Below, piece by piece: positions 49,149 to 57,691 of a stretch of 64,000 nt of DNA. Under the pieces are notes generated by a model. The model saw only the letters and a list, made by a program, of their open reading frames with translations. It ran no database searches and was not told the origin of the DNA. The stretch is from Coriobacteriaceae bacterium (GTDB lineage: Bacteria > Actinomycetota > Coriobacteriia > Coriobacteriales > Coriobacteriaceae), in NCBI GenBank assembly GCA_902363125.1, contig CABIZD010000004.1, forward strand, positions 115,475 to 179,474. Direction: 5' to 3'. A program made the position numbers and the translations under genes. Every line of letters starts with the position of its first letter. Position 1 is the first letter of the stretch.

Positions 49149-50717
49149 TTAGCTGGTGTGGCGCCAGCGAGGGTCGGTGAGCGTACGCGCCACACCCAGT
49201 CCAACGGGCAGAAACGCTACGATGAGCACTGCGCGCACAAACCAGCCGAGCATATTGACCGTGTCGAAGGTGCACATGTAATACATCGAGCGATACAGAT
49301 ACAAGCCCGGCACCATAATGACAATCGAAGGCACCGTGAGGGCGATGCGCGGGTAGGTGAGCTTGACTTCGGCCAAGCTTGCCAGCAGACCCGATACCAG
49401 CGCGCCGATAAACGCTGCTGCCTCGGGAGGCATTCCCGTGCTGAGGCCCAGGAAGGGAATCATCGTCGGCGCATCGACAAGGGTCAGACGCAGGGTATTG
49501 GACACGGCGCCGATCAACCCAGCTGCCGCGGCCATCTTTACCGGGCTGTTGAACATCACCGAGAAGCCGAATACGCCAACGAAGCTCATCACCACGCGCA
49601 GGAGCGTAAGGGCAAGCGGCGAAAGGCCCAGTGGGGCAAAGTCGTCCGGCGCCAGGCCAACACACTCGGCAACCATCCAACCTACGAGGGTCGCCATCAC
49701 AATAATCGATACGGCATATGAAAGGCGCTCGATACCGCTTCGCATGTCGAGCTTAGCGATGTCGAGGCCTGCCGTAATGAGTGGAAAGCCGGGAATCACA
49801 AAGAGCATGGCGCCGATATAGCCTTCTTGGTGCGACATTGCCCCCGGTATGACCTGGCCAAGGCCGAGCAATGCCAGCAGATACGAAACGCAAGCGAGCG
49901 CAACGCCGGTCGTCAGCGCGCTGAACTGACCAAGGCCTTGCTTGAGAATATGGGAGCGGGCAAAGTTGCCGACACCCGCGCCCACGAACGCGCATGCCAT
50001 CTCAATAGGACCGCCACCAAGTAAAAAGACAAAGGCGCCACAGGCGCAGGCCGCCGCAAGGCCCTGTTGCCAAGGCGCGTAATCAGGTTTTGAACTCTCA
50101 ACGGTCTTGAGCATCTCGTGATACTCGTGCACCGTGAAGCGACGACCATAGGTCTCGATTTCCTTGAGGAAACTCTCCATCATCCAAATGCGATGGGTAT
50201 TGACGCCCGTTGTGGGCAAGCTGACGACCTCATTAAAGCAGTGGCCATCTTCGATGCAGGTGCACTCAAACGATAGGAGACTTAAGTCAACGTGGATGGT
50301 GACACCGAGTACGGCGGCAACACGATTCATGGTATCGCGCACGCGCCAGGCACCCGTTCCGCTTGCCAGCATAAGCATGCCGGTGCGGCAGATGATGGAT
50401 GATTTATCGGTGAGCGGCGCATCGACGGCAAGCTCATCGCCTGCCGTCACGATCTGGTGCCAGTCAGTTTTCATATGGAGCGCGCCGGCACGAACGCCGT
50501 GGTGCATGGGGGCTCTCGAAAGCAGCGAGTTAAGGCGCGAAGACTGTGGGGGCTCCGTTGATTCGTCCTCAACCTCATCAGTCTCTTCATCGACCAGATC
50601 AAAGGAATCAAGCGGCGCTGGCTCGCGACGGTCGATCAGCTCCTCGTCCTCATCATCAAAGTAATTGAACTGATCGAGCATGTGCTCTTCGATTGAACGC
50701 TCGCTCGCGTCGTCCAT
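49149..50717 (-). CDS. ThrE-like threonine/serine exporter, fused form
   Basis: Membrane exporter of 522 aa. An acidic N-terminal tail of about 60 residues is followed by the conserved soluble part (GMLMLASGTGAWRVRDTMNR), five helices of the ThrE domain (PF06738; VIPGFPLITAGLDI), and then the second set of helices (PF12821; about 360-510). In many bacteria the two parts are separate proteins; here they are one chain, like Corynebacterium ThrE. GGAAGGGAGCG precedes the ATG. Substrate assumed from family only. Confidence 0.9.
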   Translation of the reverse strand: MDDASERSIEEHMLDQFNYFDDEDEELIDRREPAPLDSFDLVDEETDEVEDESTEPPQSSRLNSLLSRAPMHHGVRAGALHMKTDWHQIVTAGDELAVDAPLTDKSSIICRTGMLMLASGTGAWRVRDTMNRVAAVLGVTIHVDLSLLSFECTCIEDGHCFNEVVSLPTTGVNTHRIWMMESFLKEIETYGRRFTVHEYHEMLKTVESSKPDYAPWQQGLAAACACGAFVFLLGGGPIEMACAFVGAGVGNFARSHILKQGLGQFSALTTGVALACVSYLLALLGLGQVIPGAMSHQEGYIGAMLFVIPGFPLITAGLDIAKLDMRSGIERLSYAVSIIVMATLVGWMVAECVGLAPDDFAPLGLSPLALTLLRVVMSFVGVFGFSVMFNSPVKMAAAAGLIGAVSNTLRLTLVDAPTMIPFLGLSTGMPPEAAAFIGALVSGLLASLAEVKLTYPRIALTVPSIVIMVPGLYLYRSMYYMCTFDTVNMLGWFVRAVLIVAFLPVGLGVARTLTDPRWRHTS

Positions 50718-50837
50718 ATAGACGCTCCCTTCCTACCGACTAACCCCCATCCTAGGCAGCAACGGCTAAAGGAAACATAAAAGAGACGGCTGTCATGCAT
50801 GGAAGGCGCAAACCCCCAATGCGTCGGTAGACCCCCT

Positions 50838-50891
50838 AGTCATTGGGGACGTTCTTAAATGACCAGTCAAACAAGAACGTCCCCAATGACT
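50838..50891. repeat. GGGGACGTTCTT palindrome
   Basis: Perfect 19-bp arms AGTCATTGGGGACGTTCTT (50838-50856) and its complement (50873-50891), 16-nt loop. The first ten bases CATTGGGGAC also occur at 26780. Confidence 0.85.
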
Positions 50892-50956
50892 ACTCCGGCA
50901 ACGCCGATGTTTTGGCAACGCCAGCGAGCGCCGTCCAGGTCGAACAAGTTGGCATG

Positions 50957-50998
50957 AAAAAGGCAAGGCATAGACCTTCTGGTCATGCCTTGCCTTTT
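50957..50998 (-). terminator. Terminator of the greA-lysS unit
   Basis: AAAAGGCAAGGCAT.GACC pairs with GGTCATGCCTTGCCTTTT around TTCT. Tails are T-rich on both strands, so it can act in both directions; downstream of lysS it ends that transcript. Confidence 0.85.
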
Positions 50999-51003
50999 GA
51001 ATG

Positions 51004-51070
51004 ACAAATTGTCGACCTGGGCGGCGCGCAGCGTCAACTGGTTACGCGGGTTGGTAAACCCGCGTAACCA
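51004..51070. repeat. GTTACGCGG module 1
   Basis: A 28-bp leader (ATTGTCGACCTGGGCGGCGC) followed by the perfect hairpin GGTTACGCGGGTT/AACCCGCGTAACC. The leader also occurs inverted at about 50926-50953, on the other side of the terminator. Confidence 0.75.
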
Positions 51071-51091
51071 CCTAGGTCGCGCCCTTGAAGT

Positions 51092-51163
51092 TGAACGTCA
51101 GATTGTCCAAATGCGGCCCGCGCAGCGTCGAGCCGTTACGCGGTTCGTAGAACCGCGTAACTA
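51092..51163. repeat. GTTACGCGG module 2
   Basis: Leader CAGATTGTCCAAATGCGGCC then hairpin GTTACGCGGTTC/GAACCGCGTAAC, ending next to the lysS stop codon. Diverged tandem copy of module 1. Confidence 0.75.
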
Positions 51164-51164
51164 G

Positions 51165-53129
51165 TTAGTACATCTTTGCGCCGGCGGGGATGGAGGCGTC
51201 GAGCTGGATCAGGTTGAGGCGCTCCTCACCATCCTCCTCGTGGATGGCACTGATGAGCATGCCGCAGCTGGGGATGCCCATCATCTTGCGCGGAGGCAGG
51301 TTGGTGATGGCGAGCAAGGTCTTGCCGACCAAGTCCTCGGGCTCGTAATAAGCGTGAATACCGGAGAGGATGGTGCGGTCGGTACCGGTACCGTCGTCGA
51401 GCGTAAAGTTCAGCAGCTTCTTGGACTTCTTGACGGCCTCGCATGCCTTGACCTTCACAGCGCGGAAATCGCTCTTGGAGAAGGTATCAAAGTCGACGAA
51501 CTCCTCAAACAGCGGCTCAACGGCGATCTTGGAGTAATCGAGCGTGGGCTTAAGCGACGTAACGAATGGGCTCGCGGCGTTGCCGGCCTCTGCAGCCTTG
51601 GCGGCAGCGGCACCGGACTGGAAACCCTTCTCGGGCTTCATGTGCGGGAACAGCAGGACGTCGCGGATAGAAGCCTGGTTAGTAAGCAGCATGACCACGC
51701 GGTCGATACCAATGCCAATGCCGCCCGCGGGAGGCATACCGTACTCGAGGGCGCGCACGTAGTCCTCGTCATACTCCATAGCCTCATCGTCGCCGCCGGC
51801 CTTCTCGGCCATCTGGGCAGCAAAGCGCTCAGCCTGGTCGACCGGGTCGTTGAGCTCGGAGAATGCGTTGGCGTACTCGTGGCCGGCGATGACCAGCTCA
51901 AAGCGGTGAGTCAAACGCGGGTCGTCCTCAAAACGCTTAGCGAGCGGGCTGACCTCGATGGGGTAATCGCACACGAAGGTCGGGTTGACGATGGTGTCCT
52001 CGCCCAGCTCATCGTAAATCTCGGCGATGATCTTGCCGGCAGTCCACTCGGGCTTGATCTCCAGGCCCTTCTCGCGCGCGGCGGCAGCAAGCTCCTCGAC
52101 CGGCGTGTCGATGGTGACCTGCTTGCCGAGCACGTCGGAGACGATGTCGGTCATGGGACGGCTGGCCCACTCACCAGAAAGGTCGATGGTCTGGCCCTGG
52201 TACTCGATGACCTCGGGGTTGCCGATGGCCTTGTTGGCAGCCTTGATGACACCTTGGGCGAGTGCCTTCATGCCCTCGAGGTCTGAGAAGGCACGGTAGG
52301 CCTCCATCGTGGTGAACTCGGGGTTGTGGGTAAGGTCCATGCCCTCGTTACGGAAGATGCGGCCGATCTCGAACACGCGCTCAAAACCACCGACGATGCA
52401 GCGCTTGAGATGGAGCTCGGTGGCAATACGCAGGTAGCACTCCTGATCGAGCGCGTTGAAGTGGGTAATGAACGGCTTGGCAGTAGCTCCGCCCTGGATG
52501 GTCTGCAGGATAGGGGTCTCGACCTCCATGTAGCCATCGGACTCCATAAAGCGGCGGAACGTGGAGAGAATCTGCGAACGCTTACGGAAGGTCTCGCGAA
52601 CGTCGTCGTTGGCGATCAGATCGACATAGCGCTGACGATAGCGGGTCTCCTTGTCGGAGAGACCGTGGAACTTCTCGGGCAGCGGGCGAACGGCCTTGGA
52701 CAGCAGCGTCGCGCTCTTGGGGGCAACGGAAAGCTGGCCACGCTTGGTGCGCACGACTACGCCGGCCACGCCCAGGATATCGCCCAGGTCGAGGGCCTTG
52801 AGCGTATTCCAGGCAGCCTCGTCCATGTCGTTGATGCGGCAGAACAGCTGAATCTCGGCAGTCGCATCGCGCACGACGATGAACATGATCTTGCCCTGAC
52901 CGCGCTTGGCGACCACGCGGCCGGCGATCTTCACGACATCCTCGGTGTCCTCGCCATCGGCAAGCTCGGCGTACTTAGCCTCGATATCGGCGACGTAGTC
53001 CTCAAGCTCAGAGTGCTCGGGATACGGGTTCTGGCCCGCCTCGAACAGGGCGGCGCGCTTGGCCAGGCGGGTGGCGCGCTCGTCGTTGAGCGTCGATGCC
53101 TGATCGGCGGCGTTCTGGTTCTCTGCCAT
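51165..53129 (-). CDS. lysS: Lysyl-tRNA synthetase with C-terminal tRNA-binding domain
   Basis: Class II LysRS (residues about 1-505) with the OB-fold (VVKIAGRVVAKRGQGKIMF), motif 2 (RIFRNEGMDLTHNPEFTTME) and motif 3 (GGIGIGIDRVVMLLT). The protein is 654 aa, about 150 longer than usual: residues about 545-654 form an EMAP-II/Trbp-type tRNA-binding domain (SKSDFRAVKVKACEAVKKSK; NLPPRKMMGIPSCGML), as found at the end of MetRS. The domain would raise tRNA affinity. ATG follows GAGGAGC. It lies downstream of greA with a hairpin between. Confidence 0.95.
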   Translation of the reverse strand: MAENQNAADQASTLNDERATRLAKRAALFEAGQNPYPEHSELEDYVADIEAKYAELADGEDTEDVVKIAGRVVAKRGQGKIMFIVVRDATAEIQLFCRINDMDEAAWNTLKALDLGDILGVAGVVVRTKRGQLSVAPKSATLLSKAVRPLPEKFHGLSDKETRYRQRYVDLIANDDVRETFRKRSQILSTFRRFMESDGYMEVETPILQTIQGGATAKPFITHFNALDQECYLRIATELHLKRCIVGGFERVFEIGRIFRNEGMDLTHNPEFTTMEAYRAFSDLEGMKALAQGVIKAANKAIGNPEVIEYQGQTIDLSGEWASRPMTDIVSDVLGKQVTIDTPVEELAAAAREKGLEIKPEWTAGKIIAEIYDELGEDTIVNPTFVCDYPIEVSPLAKRFEDDPRLTHRFELVIAGHEYANAFSELNDPVDQAERFAAQMAEKAGGDDEAMEYDEDYVRALEYGMPPAGGIGIGIDRVVMLLTNQASIRDVLLFPHMKPEKGFQSGAAAAKAAEAGNAASPFVTSLKPTLDYSKIAVEPLFEEFVDFDTFSKSDFRAVKVKACEAVKKSKKLLNFTLDDGTGTDRTILSGIHAYYEPEDLVGKTLLAITNLPPRKMMGIPSCGMLISAIHEEDGEERLNLIQLDASIPAGAKMY

Positions 53130-53148
53130 AAGTTAGCTCCTCAAACTA

Positions 53149-53180
53149 AAACGCTCCCCAGGATTCGGTCCCAGGGAGCG
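53149..53180 (-). terminator. Hairpin between greA and lysS
   Basis: GCTCCCTGGGACCG pairs with TCCTGGGGAGC, then GTTTTAG on the minus strand. Read-through into lysS is likely, as the gap is only 79 bp. Confidence 0.65.
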
Positions 53181-53208
53181 AAAACATACCTTTACGCGGG
53201 ACCGTGGT

Positions 53209-53679
53209 CTAGCGTGCGATCTTGGCGATGGTGTAGACGCGAGTCTTGCCGGAAGGCGTAACGACCTCGACGGAGTCGCCCTCGCCATGACCAATGATGG
53301 CGTGGCCGACCGGAGACTCGTTGGAGATCTTGTGCTCGAGCGAGTTGGTCTCGGTGGTACCGACAAGCGTGACCTCGATGAGCTCACCGTTGGGGTCGAC
53401 CAGGGTAACAGTCGAGCCAATGGAGACGGTCAGGTCGCCCGTGCTGGCAGCGATCTGAGCGTTGGCGAGGATGGCCTGGATCTCGGCGATACGAGCGGCG
53501 TTCTGGGCCTGCTTGTCCTTGGCGGCATCGTACTCGGAGTTCTCCGAAAGGTCGCCGAACGCGCGGGCTTCCTTGATGTCCTCGACGATCTCCTTGGCGT
53601 AATCGCCCTCACGCCAAGCGAGCTCCTCGACGAGCTTCTGGCGGCCCTCAGCGGTCAGTACGATCTGGCTTGCGTCCAT
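53209..53679 (-). CDS. greA: Transcription elongation factor GreA
   Basis: Rescues backtracked RNA polymerase by stimulating transcript cleavage. The 156-aa protein has an N-terminal coiled coil with the acidic tip (ARAFGDLSENSEYDAAKD) and a C-terminal FKBP-like domain (ISNESPVGHAIIGHGEGD). ATG at 53679 follows GGGGAGATATCCG. Upstream of lysS, as in several actinobacteria. Confidence 0.97.
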   Translation of the reverse strand: MDASQIVLTAEGRQKLVEELAWREGDYAKEIVEDIKEARAFGDLSENSEYDAAKDKQAQNAARIAEIQAILANAQIAASTGDLTVSIGSTVTLVDPNGELIEVTLVGTTETNSLEHKISNESPVGHAIIGHGEGDSVEVVTPSGKTRVYTIAKIAR

Positions 53680-53726
53680 ACGGATATCTCCCCAACTCTG
53701 ATCAAACAATCAACTGTCAACAAAAC

Positions 53727-53762
53727 GAAAAAGACCGGCTAGCCTGCGGGCAAGCCGGTCAG
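53727..53762 (-). terminator. tatA terminator
   Basis: GACCGGCT pairs with AGCCGGTC around a 12-nt loop, followed on the minus strand by TTTTTCG. Confidence 0.85.
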
Positions 53763-53785
53763 GTGCTCACCCCAAAGGGATGGGA

Positions 53786-54061
53786 CTACTCTGCGTCCGC
53801 GTCGCTGTCCTCTGCCTGCTTCTTCTTGGCAGCAGCGAGCTTGGCCTCGAGCTCAGCGATCTCCTTGTCCTCCTCGGACTGCTCGACCACGACCTCCTCG
53901 GCCTGCTTGGTCTCGGCCTTATCGTCGCCCTCCATACCCTCGCGGATATTCTTGACGGTAGAGCCGAGGGACTTGCCGAGCTTCGGCAGGTTCTTGGGCC
54001 CGAAGATAATCAGGACAACGACGAGAATAATGATGAGCTCAGGAGCCCTCAGTCCAAACAT
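53786..54061 (-). CDS. tatA: Sec-independent translocase protein TatA
   Basis: Pore-forming subunit of the twin-arginine export system, 91 aa. One N-terminal membrane helix (PELIIILVVVLIIFGPKNLP) is followed by the FGPKNLPKLGKSLG hinge, an amphipathic helix, and a long acidic coiled-coil tail rich in Glu, Lys and Ala. ATG at 54061 follows TGGAGG. tatC is not in the window. The lipoprotein at 7586 has a Tat-like signal and could be a client. Confidence 0.93.
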   Translation of the reverse strand: MFGLRAPELIIILVVVLIIFGPKNLPKLGKSLGSTVKNIREGMEGDDKAETKQAEEVVVEQSEEDKEIAELEAKLAAAKKKQAEDSDADAE

Positions 54062-54133
54062 GTAGACCTCCACAATACAGCGAGACAAGCTCGAATGAGT
54101 ATACCGCGGGTATCGCGGTATCACAACACTAGC

Positions 54134-54163
54134 TAAAAAAAGGGACCGCAAGAAGCGGTCCCT
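54134..54163 (-). terminator. tRNA-Pro terminator
   Basis: GGGACCGC pairs with GCGGTCCC around TTCTT, followed on the minus strand by TTTTTTT. Confidence 0.92.
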
Positions 54164-54173
54164 CCTCATGCTC

Positions 54174-54250
54174 TGGTCGGGTTGACTGGATTTGAACCAG
54201 CGACCCCTGCGTCCCGAACGCAGTGCTCTACCAAACTGAGCCACAACCCG
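54174..54250 (-). tRNA. trnP: tRNA-Pro (anticodon CGG)
   Basis: Acceptor CGGGTTG/CAACCCG, anticodon loop TTCGGGA, encoded CCA. Stand-alone gene with its own strong terminator; TATAGT at 54263-54258 is a possible -10. Confidence 0.96.
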
Positions 54251-54299
54251 TTAGCTCGACTATAGTAACAAAGATTTTCGTCGTGTGCTAGAGAAATTT

Positions 54300-55196
54300 T
54301 TATTTCTTTGGCGCGTCGATTTGAACCGTGTTGGGAATAAGCTCAGTCGCGCAGGCCCACCAGCCATTTTGCTGGGCAGCATCGGCAAGCCTTTCGGCCG
54401 TGGCAGCGGTGTCGCAAATGGCAAACGAGCAGGCACCCGATCCGCACACATCTACAGCAACGGTTCCGTCCTGTTTACGCAGCCAGTCGAGGACCGTTTG
54501 AATCTGCGACTCCATCTGTGCGGAAATGACACCAAGGTTGTTATGGATGAGCGCATATGCCGTCTCAGCATCACCAGCACGCAAGGCAGAAGCTATCGCG
54601 CCGGGCTCGTCCGCAGGCACCGGGGCCTCGTCAAAACGTCGATAGGCTTCAATTGTCGAAACGCTTGCCTCGCGCGGCTTGACCAGCACGACGGGCGTCG
54701 CGGGCAGCGCGGGGTACTCAGTTGCCAGCACGTCTCCCCCGCCTACGTAGAACGCAGGACTCGCGTGCAAAAAGAACGGGACGTCAGCACCAATGCCCCG
54801 CGCAATGTCGTCGAGCGCCGGGTCGGTGCGATCAATGCCCCAGAGCTCTGCCAAGGCGACAATGACCGCGGCCGCATCCGTCGAGGGGCCGCCCAAGCCG
54901 GCGCACAATGGAATGCGCTTCTCAATCGTCACGCAGATGTTTGCCTCGCGACCATAATGCTCGGCCATAGCAACCGCAGCCCGATACGCCGTATTCTTTT
55001 GCATGGGAAAATCTGATGCTGGAACCGTCTGGATGGTCAGCGCCTGCGCCGGCGTGACCGTCACGGTTTCGGAAAGACCGACGGCTGCCATCAGGGAATC
55101 GACCCTGTGGTAGCCGCGGTCATCGCGCTCGGTATGAACCCCCAGGTAGAGGTTGATCTTTGCCGGCGCGGAAAGAGTCAGGGACCAATCGGTCAC
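54300..55196 (-). CDS. ispE: 4-diphosphocytidyl-2-C-methyl-D-erythritol kinase
   Basis: GHMP kinase of 298 aa, fourth-stage enzyme of the non-mevalonate pathway between IspD and IspF. The N-terminal SAPAKINLYLGV, ATP loop PLCAGLGGPSTDAAA and C-terminal VCGSGACSFAI (third GHMP motif) are seen. The ATP loop reads GLGGPSTDAA where GLGGGSSDAA is usual, a mild change. The start codon is GTG at 55196, 2 bp after the preceding stop and coupled to it. The gene follows veg exactly as in Bacillus. Confidence 0.95.
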   Translation of the reverse strand: MTDWSLTLSAPAKINLYLGVHTERDDRGYHRVDSLMAAVGLSETVTVTPAQALTIQTVPASDFPMQKNTAYRAAVAMAEHYGREANICVTIEKRIPLCAGLGGPSTDAAAVIVALAELWGIDRTDPALDDIARGIGADVPFFLHASPAFYVGGGDVLATEYPALPATPVVLVKPREASVSTIEAYRRFDEAPVPADEPGAIASALRAGDAETAYALIHNNLGVISAQMESQIQTVLDWLRKQDGTVAVDVCGSGACSFAICDTAATAERLADAAQQNGWWACATELIPNTVQIDAPKK

Positions 55197-55198
55197 CG

Positions 55199-55495
55199 TT
55201 AATGCTCCTCGAGCTGATTGCCGAGCGGGGTAAAGATATGCTCGCCGCTCTCGGGGTCGAACAGCTCGACCTGGCCGGTGAGGACATCGATGTACTGGTA
55301 GGACTGACGCGACTTGCGGCCGCGGCGCTCGTCAACCTCGACGATAAAGACGGCGGGGTGGACGCTCTTGATGGTGCCCATGCGCTCGACGACGCGGGTG
55401 CGGCCCATGTTGGCCTTAACCTTGACGCGATCGCCCACCATATCGGTCAGCTTCTCGTGGATGTCATCGACGTGATTGACTTCCATCTCTTCCAT
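55199..55495 (-). CDS. veg: Veg family protein (DUF1021)
   Basis: A small protein of 98 aa related to B. subtilis Veg, which affects biofilm genes and spore outgrowth there; its role outside Bacilli is unclear. The middle is the family core: KLTDMVGDRVKVKANMGRTR followed by SVHPAVFIVEVDE, SYQYIDVLTGQVELF. ATG at 55495 follows TGGAGG. The gene is directly ahead of ispE, matching the conserved veg-ispE neighbourhood. A promoter with -10 TATAGT lies at 55568-55563. Confidence 0.88.
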   Translation of the reverse strand: MEEMEVNHVDDIHEKLTDMVGDRVKVKANMGRTRVVERMGTIKSVHPAVFIVEVDERRGRKSRQSYQYIDVLTGQVELFDPESGEHIFTPLGNQLEEH

Positions 55496-55650
55496 GAACA
55501 GGGCCTCCAGAAGGTGCAATTCAAAAAGGGGATAATACCCCTAAGATAGACAAAACTCTAATACTATAGCACCCTGCTGCCGCCATACGCAAGTAGCTAA
55601 AAAAGCCCCGTCTCGAATACGTACCAGACGACAACCTCGCATGACCAGTT

Positions 55651-55678
55651 GTTACGCGGTTTGGTAAAACCGCGTAAC
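55651..55678 (-). repeat. GTTACGCGG hairpin, copy 3
   Basis: Perfect hairpin GTTACGCGGTTTT/AAAACCGCGTAAC placed directly after the dtd stop codon, as module 2 is after lysS. No T-tract. Confidence 0.75.
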
Positions 55679-56125
55679 CTAAAGATTGTCGGTATCGAGG
55701 ACGATGGTGAACGGACCGTCGTTGACCAGGTCGACCTTCATGTCGGCGCCAAAGATACCGTGCGCCACATGCTCAACGTCCTCGTGCACAAGCGTCAGGA
55801 AGTACTCGTAGAGCTCGTTGGCAACATCGGGTGCGCCGGCATCCGTAAACGACGGACGGCGACCGTGGCGGCAGTCGGCGAACAGCGTGAACTGCGACAC
55901 CACGAGCACCTCGCCGTCGACATCGGCAAGTGCCAGATTGGTCTTGCCGTTCTCGTCCTCGTTGATACGCAGCCCGCGGAGCTTGCCCCACAGCTTGTCG
56001 GCCTCGGCACGCGTATCGCCATGGCCCACACCCAGCAGCACCAGGTAGCCGCGTCCAATGCGGCCCACGCACTCGCCGTCGACCGTCACGCCGGCGTTGA
56101 GCACGCGCTGCACCACCGCACGCAT
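55679..56125 (-). CDS. dtd: D-aminoacyl-tRNA deacylase
   Basis: Removes D-amino acids and glycine wrongly attached to tRNA, 148 aa. Both chirality motifs are present: [17 protein letters not shown] and, near the C-terminus, NDGPFTIVL (the Gly-cisPro-equivalent region reads NDGPFT). The ATG is 3 bp after the rdgB stop behind GAGGAG, so the genes are co-translated. A GTTACGCGG hairpin follows its stop codon. Confidence 0.96.
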   Translation of the reverse strand: MRAVVQRVLNAGVTVDGECVGRIGRGYLVLLGVGHGDTRAEADKLWGKLRGLRINEDENGKTNLALADVDGEVLVVSQFTLFADCRHGRRPSFTDAGAPDVANELYEYFLTLVHEDVEHVAHGIFGADMKVDLVNDGPFTIVLDTDNL

Positions 56126-56128
56126 GGC

Positions 56129-56770
56129 CTACTCCTCGCCCGTCAGCTTGGCGGACAGATGCTCGAGCGCGTGGAAACGATGGCTGATGGCGTTCTTCTC
56201 GTCAGCCGTCAGCTCGGCCATGGTCTTGCCCGGCGTGTCGACCGGCAGGAACAGCGGGTCATAGCCAAAACCATGGTCGCCGCGGCCCTCGTGCGCGATA
56301 ACGCCCTCGCAGGCGCCCTCGCCATAGGTAACCAGACCGTCCGTGTCGATGAGCGCGACGACGCTCATAAAGCGCGCAGTGCGGTCCTCGTCGGCCACGC
56401 CCTCCAGATTCACGAGAAGCTTGGCGTTGTTGGCGGCATCGTCGCCGTGCACGCCCGCATAGCGCGCGCTATACACACCGGGCTCACCGTCCAGCGCGTC
56501 GACGACCAAGCCCGAATCGTCGGCGATGGCCATAAGGCCCGTCTCCTCAACCGCGGCTTGGGCTTTGATGATGGCGTTCTCCAAAAACGTCGTGCCGTTT
56601 TCCTCGGGATCCTCAAAATCACCCAGCTGGCCGAGCGCCACAAAGCGCACCTCGGGCATGACCTTGCCCAAAATGGCCTCGATCTCGGTGAGCTTATGGG
56701 CGTTGCCCGTTGCCACGACGATGGTCGCCGCCGGGTCGAGGGTGTCGATGTCAATCTTCTCAAGTGCCAT
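56129..56770 (-). CDS. rdgB: Non-canonical purine NTP pyrophosphatase (RdgB/HAM1)
   Basis: Hydrolyses dITP, XTP and ITP to keep them out of DNA, 213 aa. Family marks: VVATGNAHKLTEIEAIL, TFLENAIIKA, IADDSGLVVDALDGEPGVYSAR (given in part), and GFGYDPLFLPVD. ATG follows AAGGAGG. It is the middle gene of rph-rdgB-dtd, the order also seen for rph-ysnA in Bacillus. Confidence 0.96.
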   Translation of the reverse strand: MALEKIDIDTLDPAATIVVATGNAHKLTEIEAILGKVMPEVRFVALGQLGDFEDPEENGTTFLENAIIKAQAAVEETGLMAIADDSGLVVDALDGEPGVYSARYAGVHGDDAANNAKLLVNLEGVADEDRTARFMSVVALIDTDGLVTYGEGACEGVIAHEGRGDHGFGYDPLFLPVDTPGKTMAELTADEKNAISHRFHALEHLSAKLTGEE

Positions 56771-56874
56771 GACTGGCCTCCTTGTCTCTATAGCAAGCCG
56801 CGTGAGGGGCGTTTGGGCACTTGACCTCTCCCCTCTCAGGCGATTGGACCTTTCAACGCAGCATTTCAGCAGAT

Positions 56875-56914
56875 AAAACCTACCAAAATAAACCTGTCCC
56901 TTTTTGGCAGGTTA
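56875..56914 (-). repeat. GGGACAGG hairpin repeat, copy 7 (inverted copy of 1)
   Basis: Read on the minus strand it matches 10481-10520 at about 37 of 40 bases, although the loci are 46 kb apart. It overlaps the rph stop codon, as copy 1 overlaps the stop codon of its gene. Confidence 0.8.
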
Positions 56915-57637
56915 GGCGATGGCTTGGCGCTGAAGCTCGATGAGCTCGGCGACACCCTTGTCACCCAGGTCAAGCAGGGCGTTGAGGCGTTTGCGGTCGA
57001 AGGGCGCCTGCTCGCCGGTGCCCTGGAGCTCGATCATCTCACCGGTATCGGTGGCGACGAGGTTCATGTCGACCTCGGCATGACTGTCCTCGGAATAATC
57101 GAGGTCAAGCAGCGTATTGCCGTCGACAACGCCCATAGAGATGGCAGCCACCTGGCCGGTAAGCGGGATGCGCTCGATCTTGCCCGCCTCGACCCACATG
57201 GCGAGGGCGTCGTGCAGCGCCACCCAGGCGCCGGTGATGCTCGCTGTACGCGTGCCGCCATCGGCCTGAATCACATCGCAGTCGACGGTGACGGTGTACT
57301 CGCCGAGCGCCTTCATGTTGACGACGGTACGCAGGCTGCGGCCAATGAGGCGCTCGATCTCCATGGAGCGACCCTTGCGGTTGGCGTGCTCGCGCTTGCA
57401 GCGCTTGCCGGTCGACGCCGGCAGCATGGCGTATTCCGCGGTCACCCAGCCGGCCTTAGCTCCCTTTCGCCAGCCCGGCACGCCCTCCTCGATAGTGGCG
57501 GCGCACAGCACGCGCGTGTCACCGAACTCGGCCAAACACGAGCCGTGGGCGTGCTTCATGACGCCACGGGTGAGCTTAACGGGGCGCAACTCGTTGGCGG
57601 CGCGGCCGTTGGCGCGGTTGACCTGCATGTACTCCAT
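56912..57637 (-). CDS. rph: Ribonuclease PH
   Basis: Phosphorolytic 3' exoribonuclease of 241 aa that trims tRNA ends. Family marks: [25 protein letters not shown] (N-terminal part), the phosphate-site Arg in [15 protein letters not shown], and [13 protein letters not shown] follows AAAGGATATTTC. It stands between murI and rdgB on the minus strand, like racE-rph-rdgB in Bacillus. A GGGACAGG hairpin overlaps its stop codon. Confidence 0.97.
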   Translation of the reverse strand: MEYMQVNRANGRAANELRPVKLTRGVMKHAHGSCLAEFGDTRVLCAATIEEGVPGWRKGAKAGWVTAEYAMLPASTGKRCKREHANRKGRSMEIERLIGRSLRTVVNMKALGEYTVTVDCDVIQADGGTRTASITGAWVALHDALAMWVEAGKIERIPLTGQVAAISMGVVDGNTLLDLDYSEDSHAEVDMNLVATDTGEMIELQGTGEQAPFDRKRLNALLDLGDKGVAELIELQRQAIA

Positions 57638-57691
57638 AGAAATATCCTTTCGGCAAAATATGTGGCGAAGGCTTTGGCGGCTGCCTTACAT

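Larger units (their letters stand above)
50718..51164. other. Repeat-rich gap between thrE and lysS
   Basis: This 447-bp stretch holds no gene. 50718-50837 is the presumed thrE promoter region. The rest is a 19-bp perfect palindrome, a terminator and two tandem GTTACGCGG modules, annotated separately. Confidence 0.6.
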
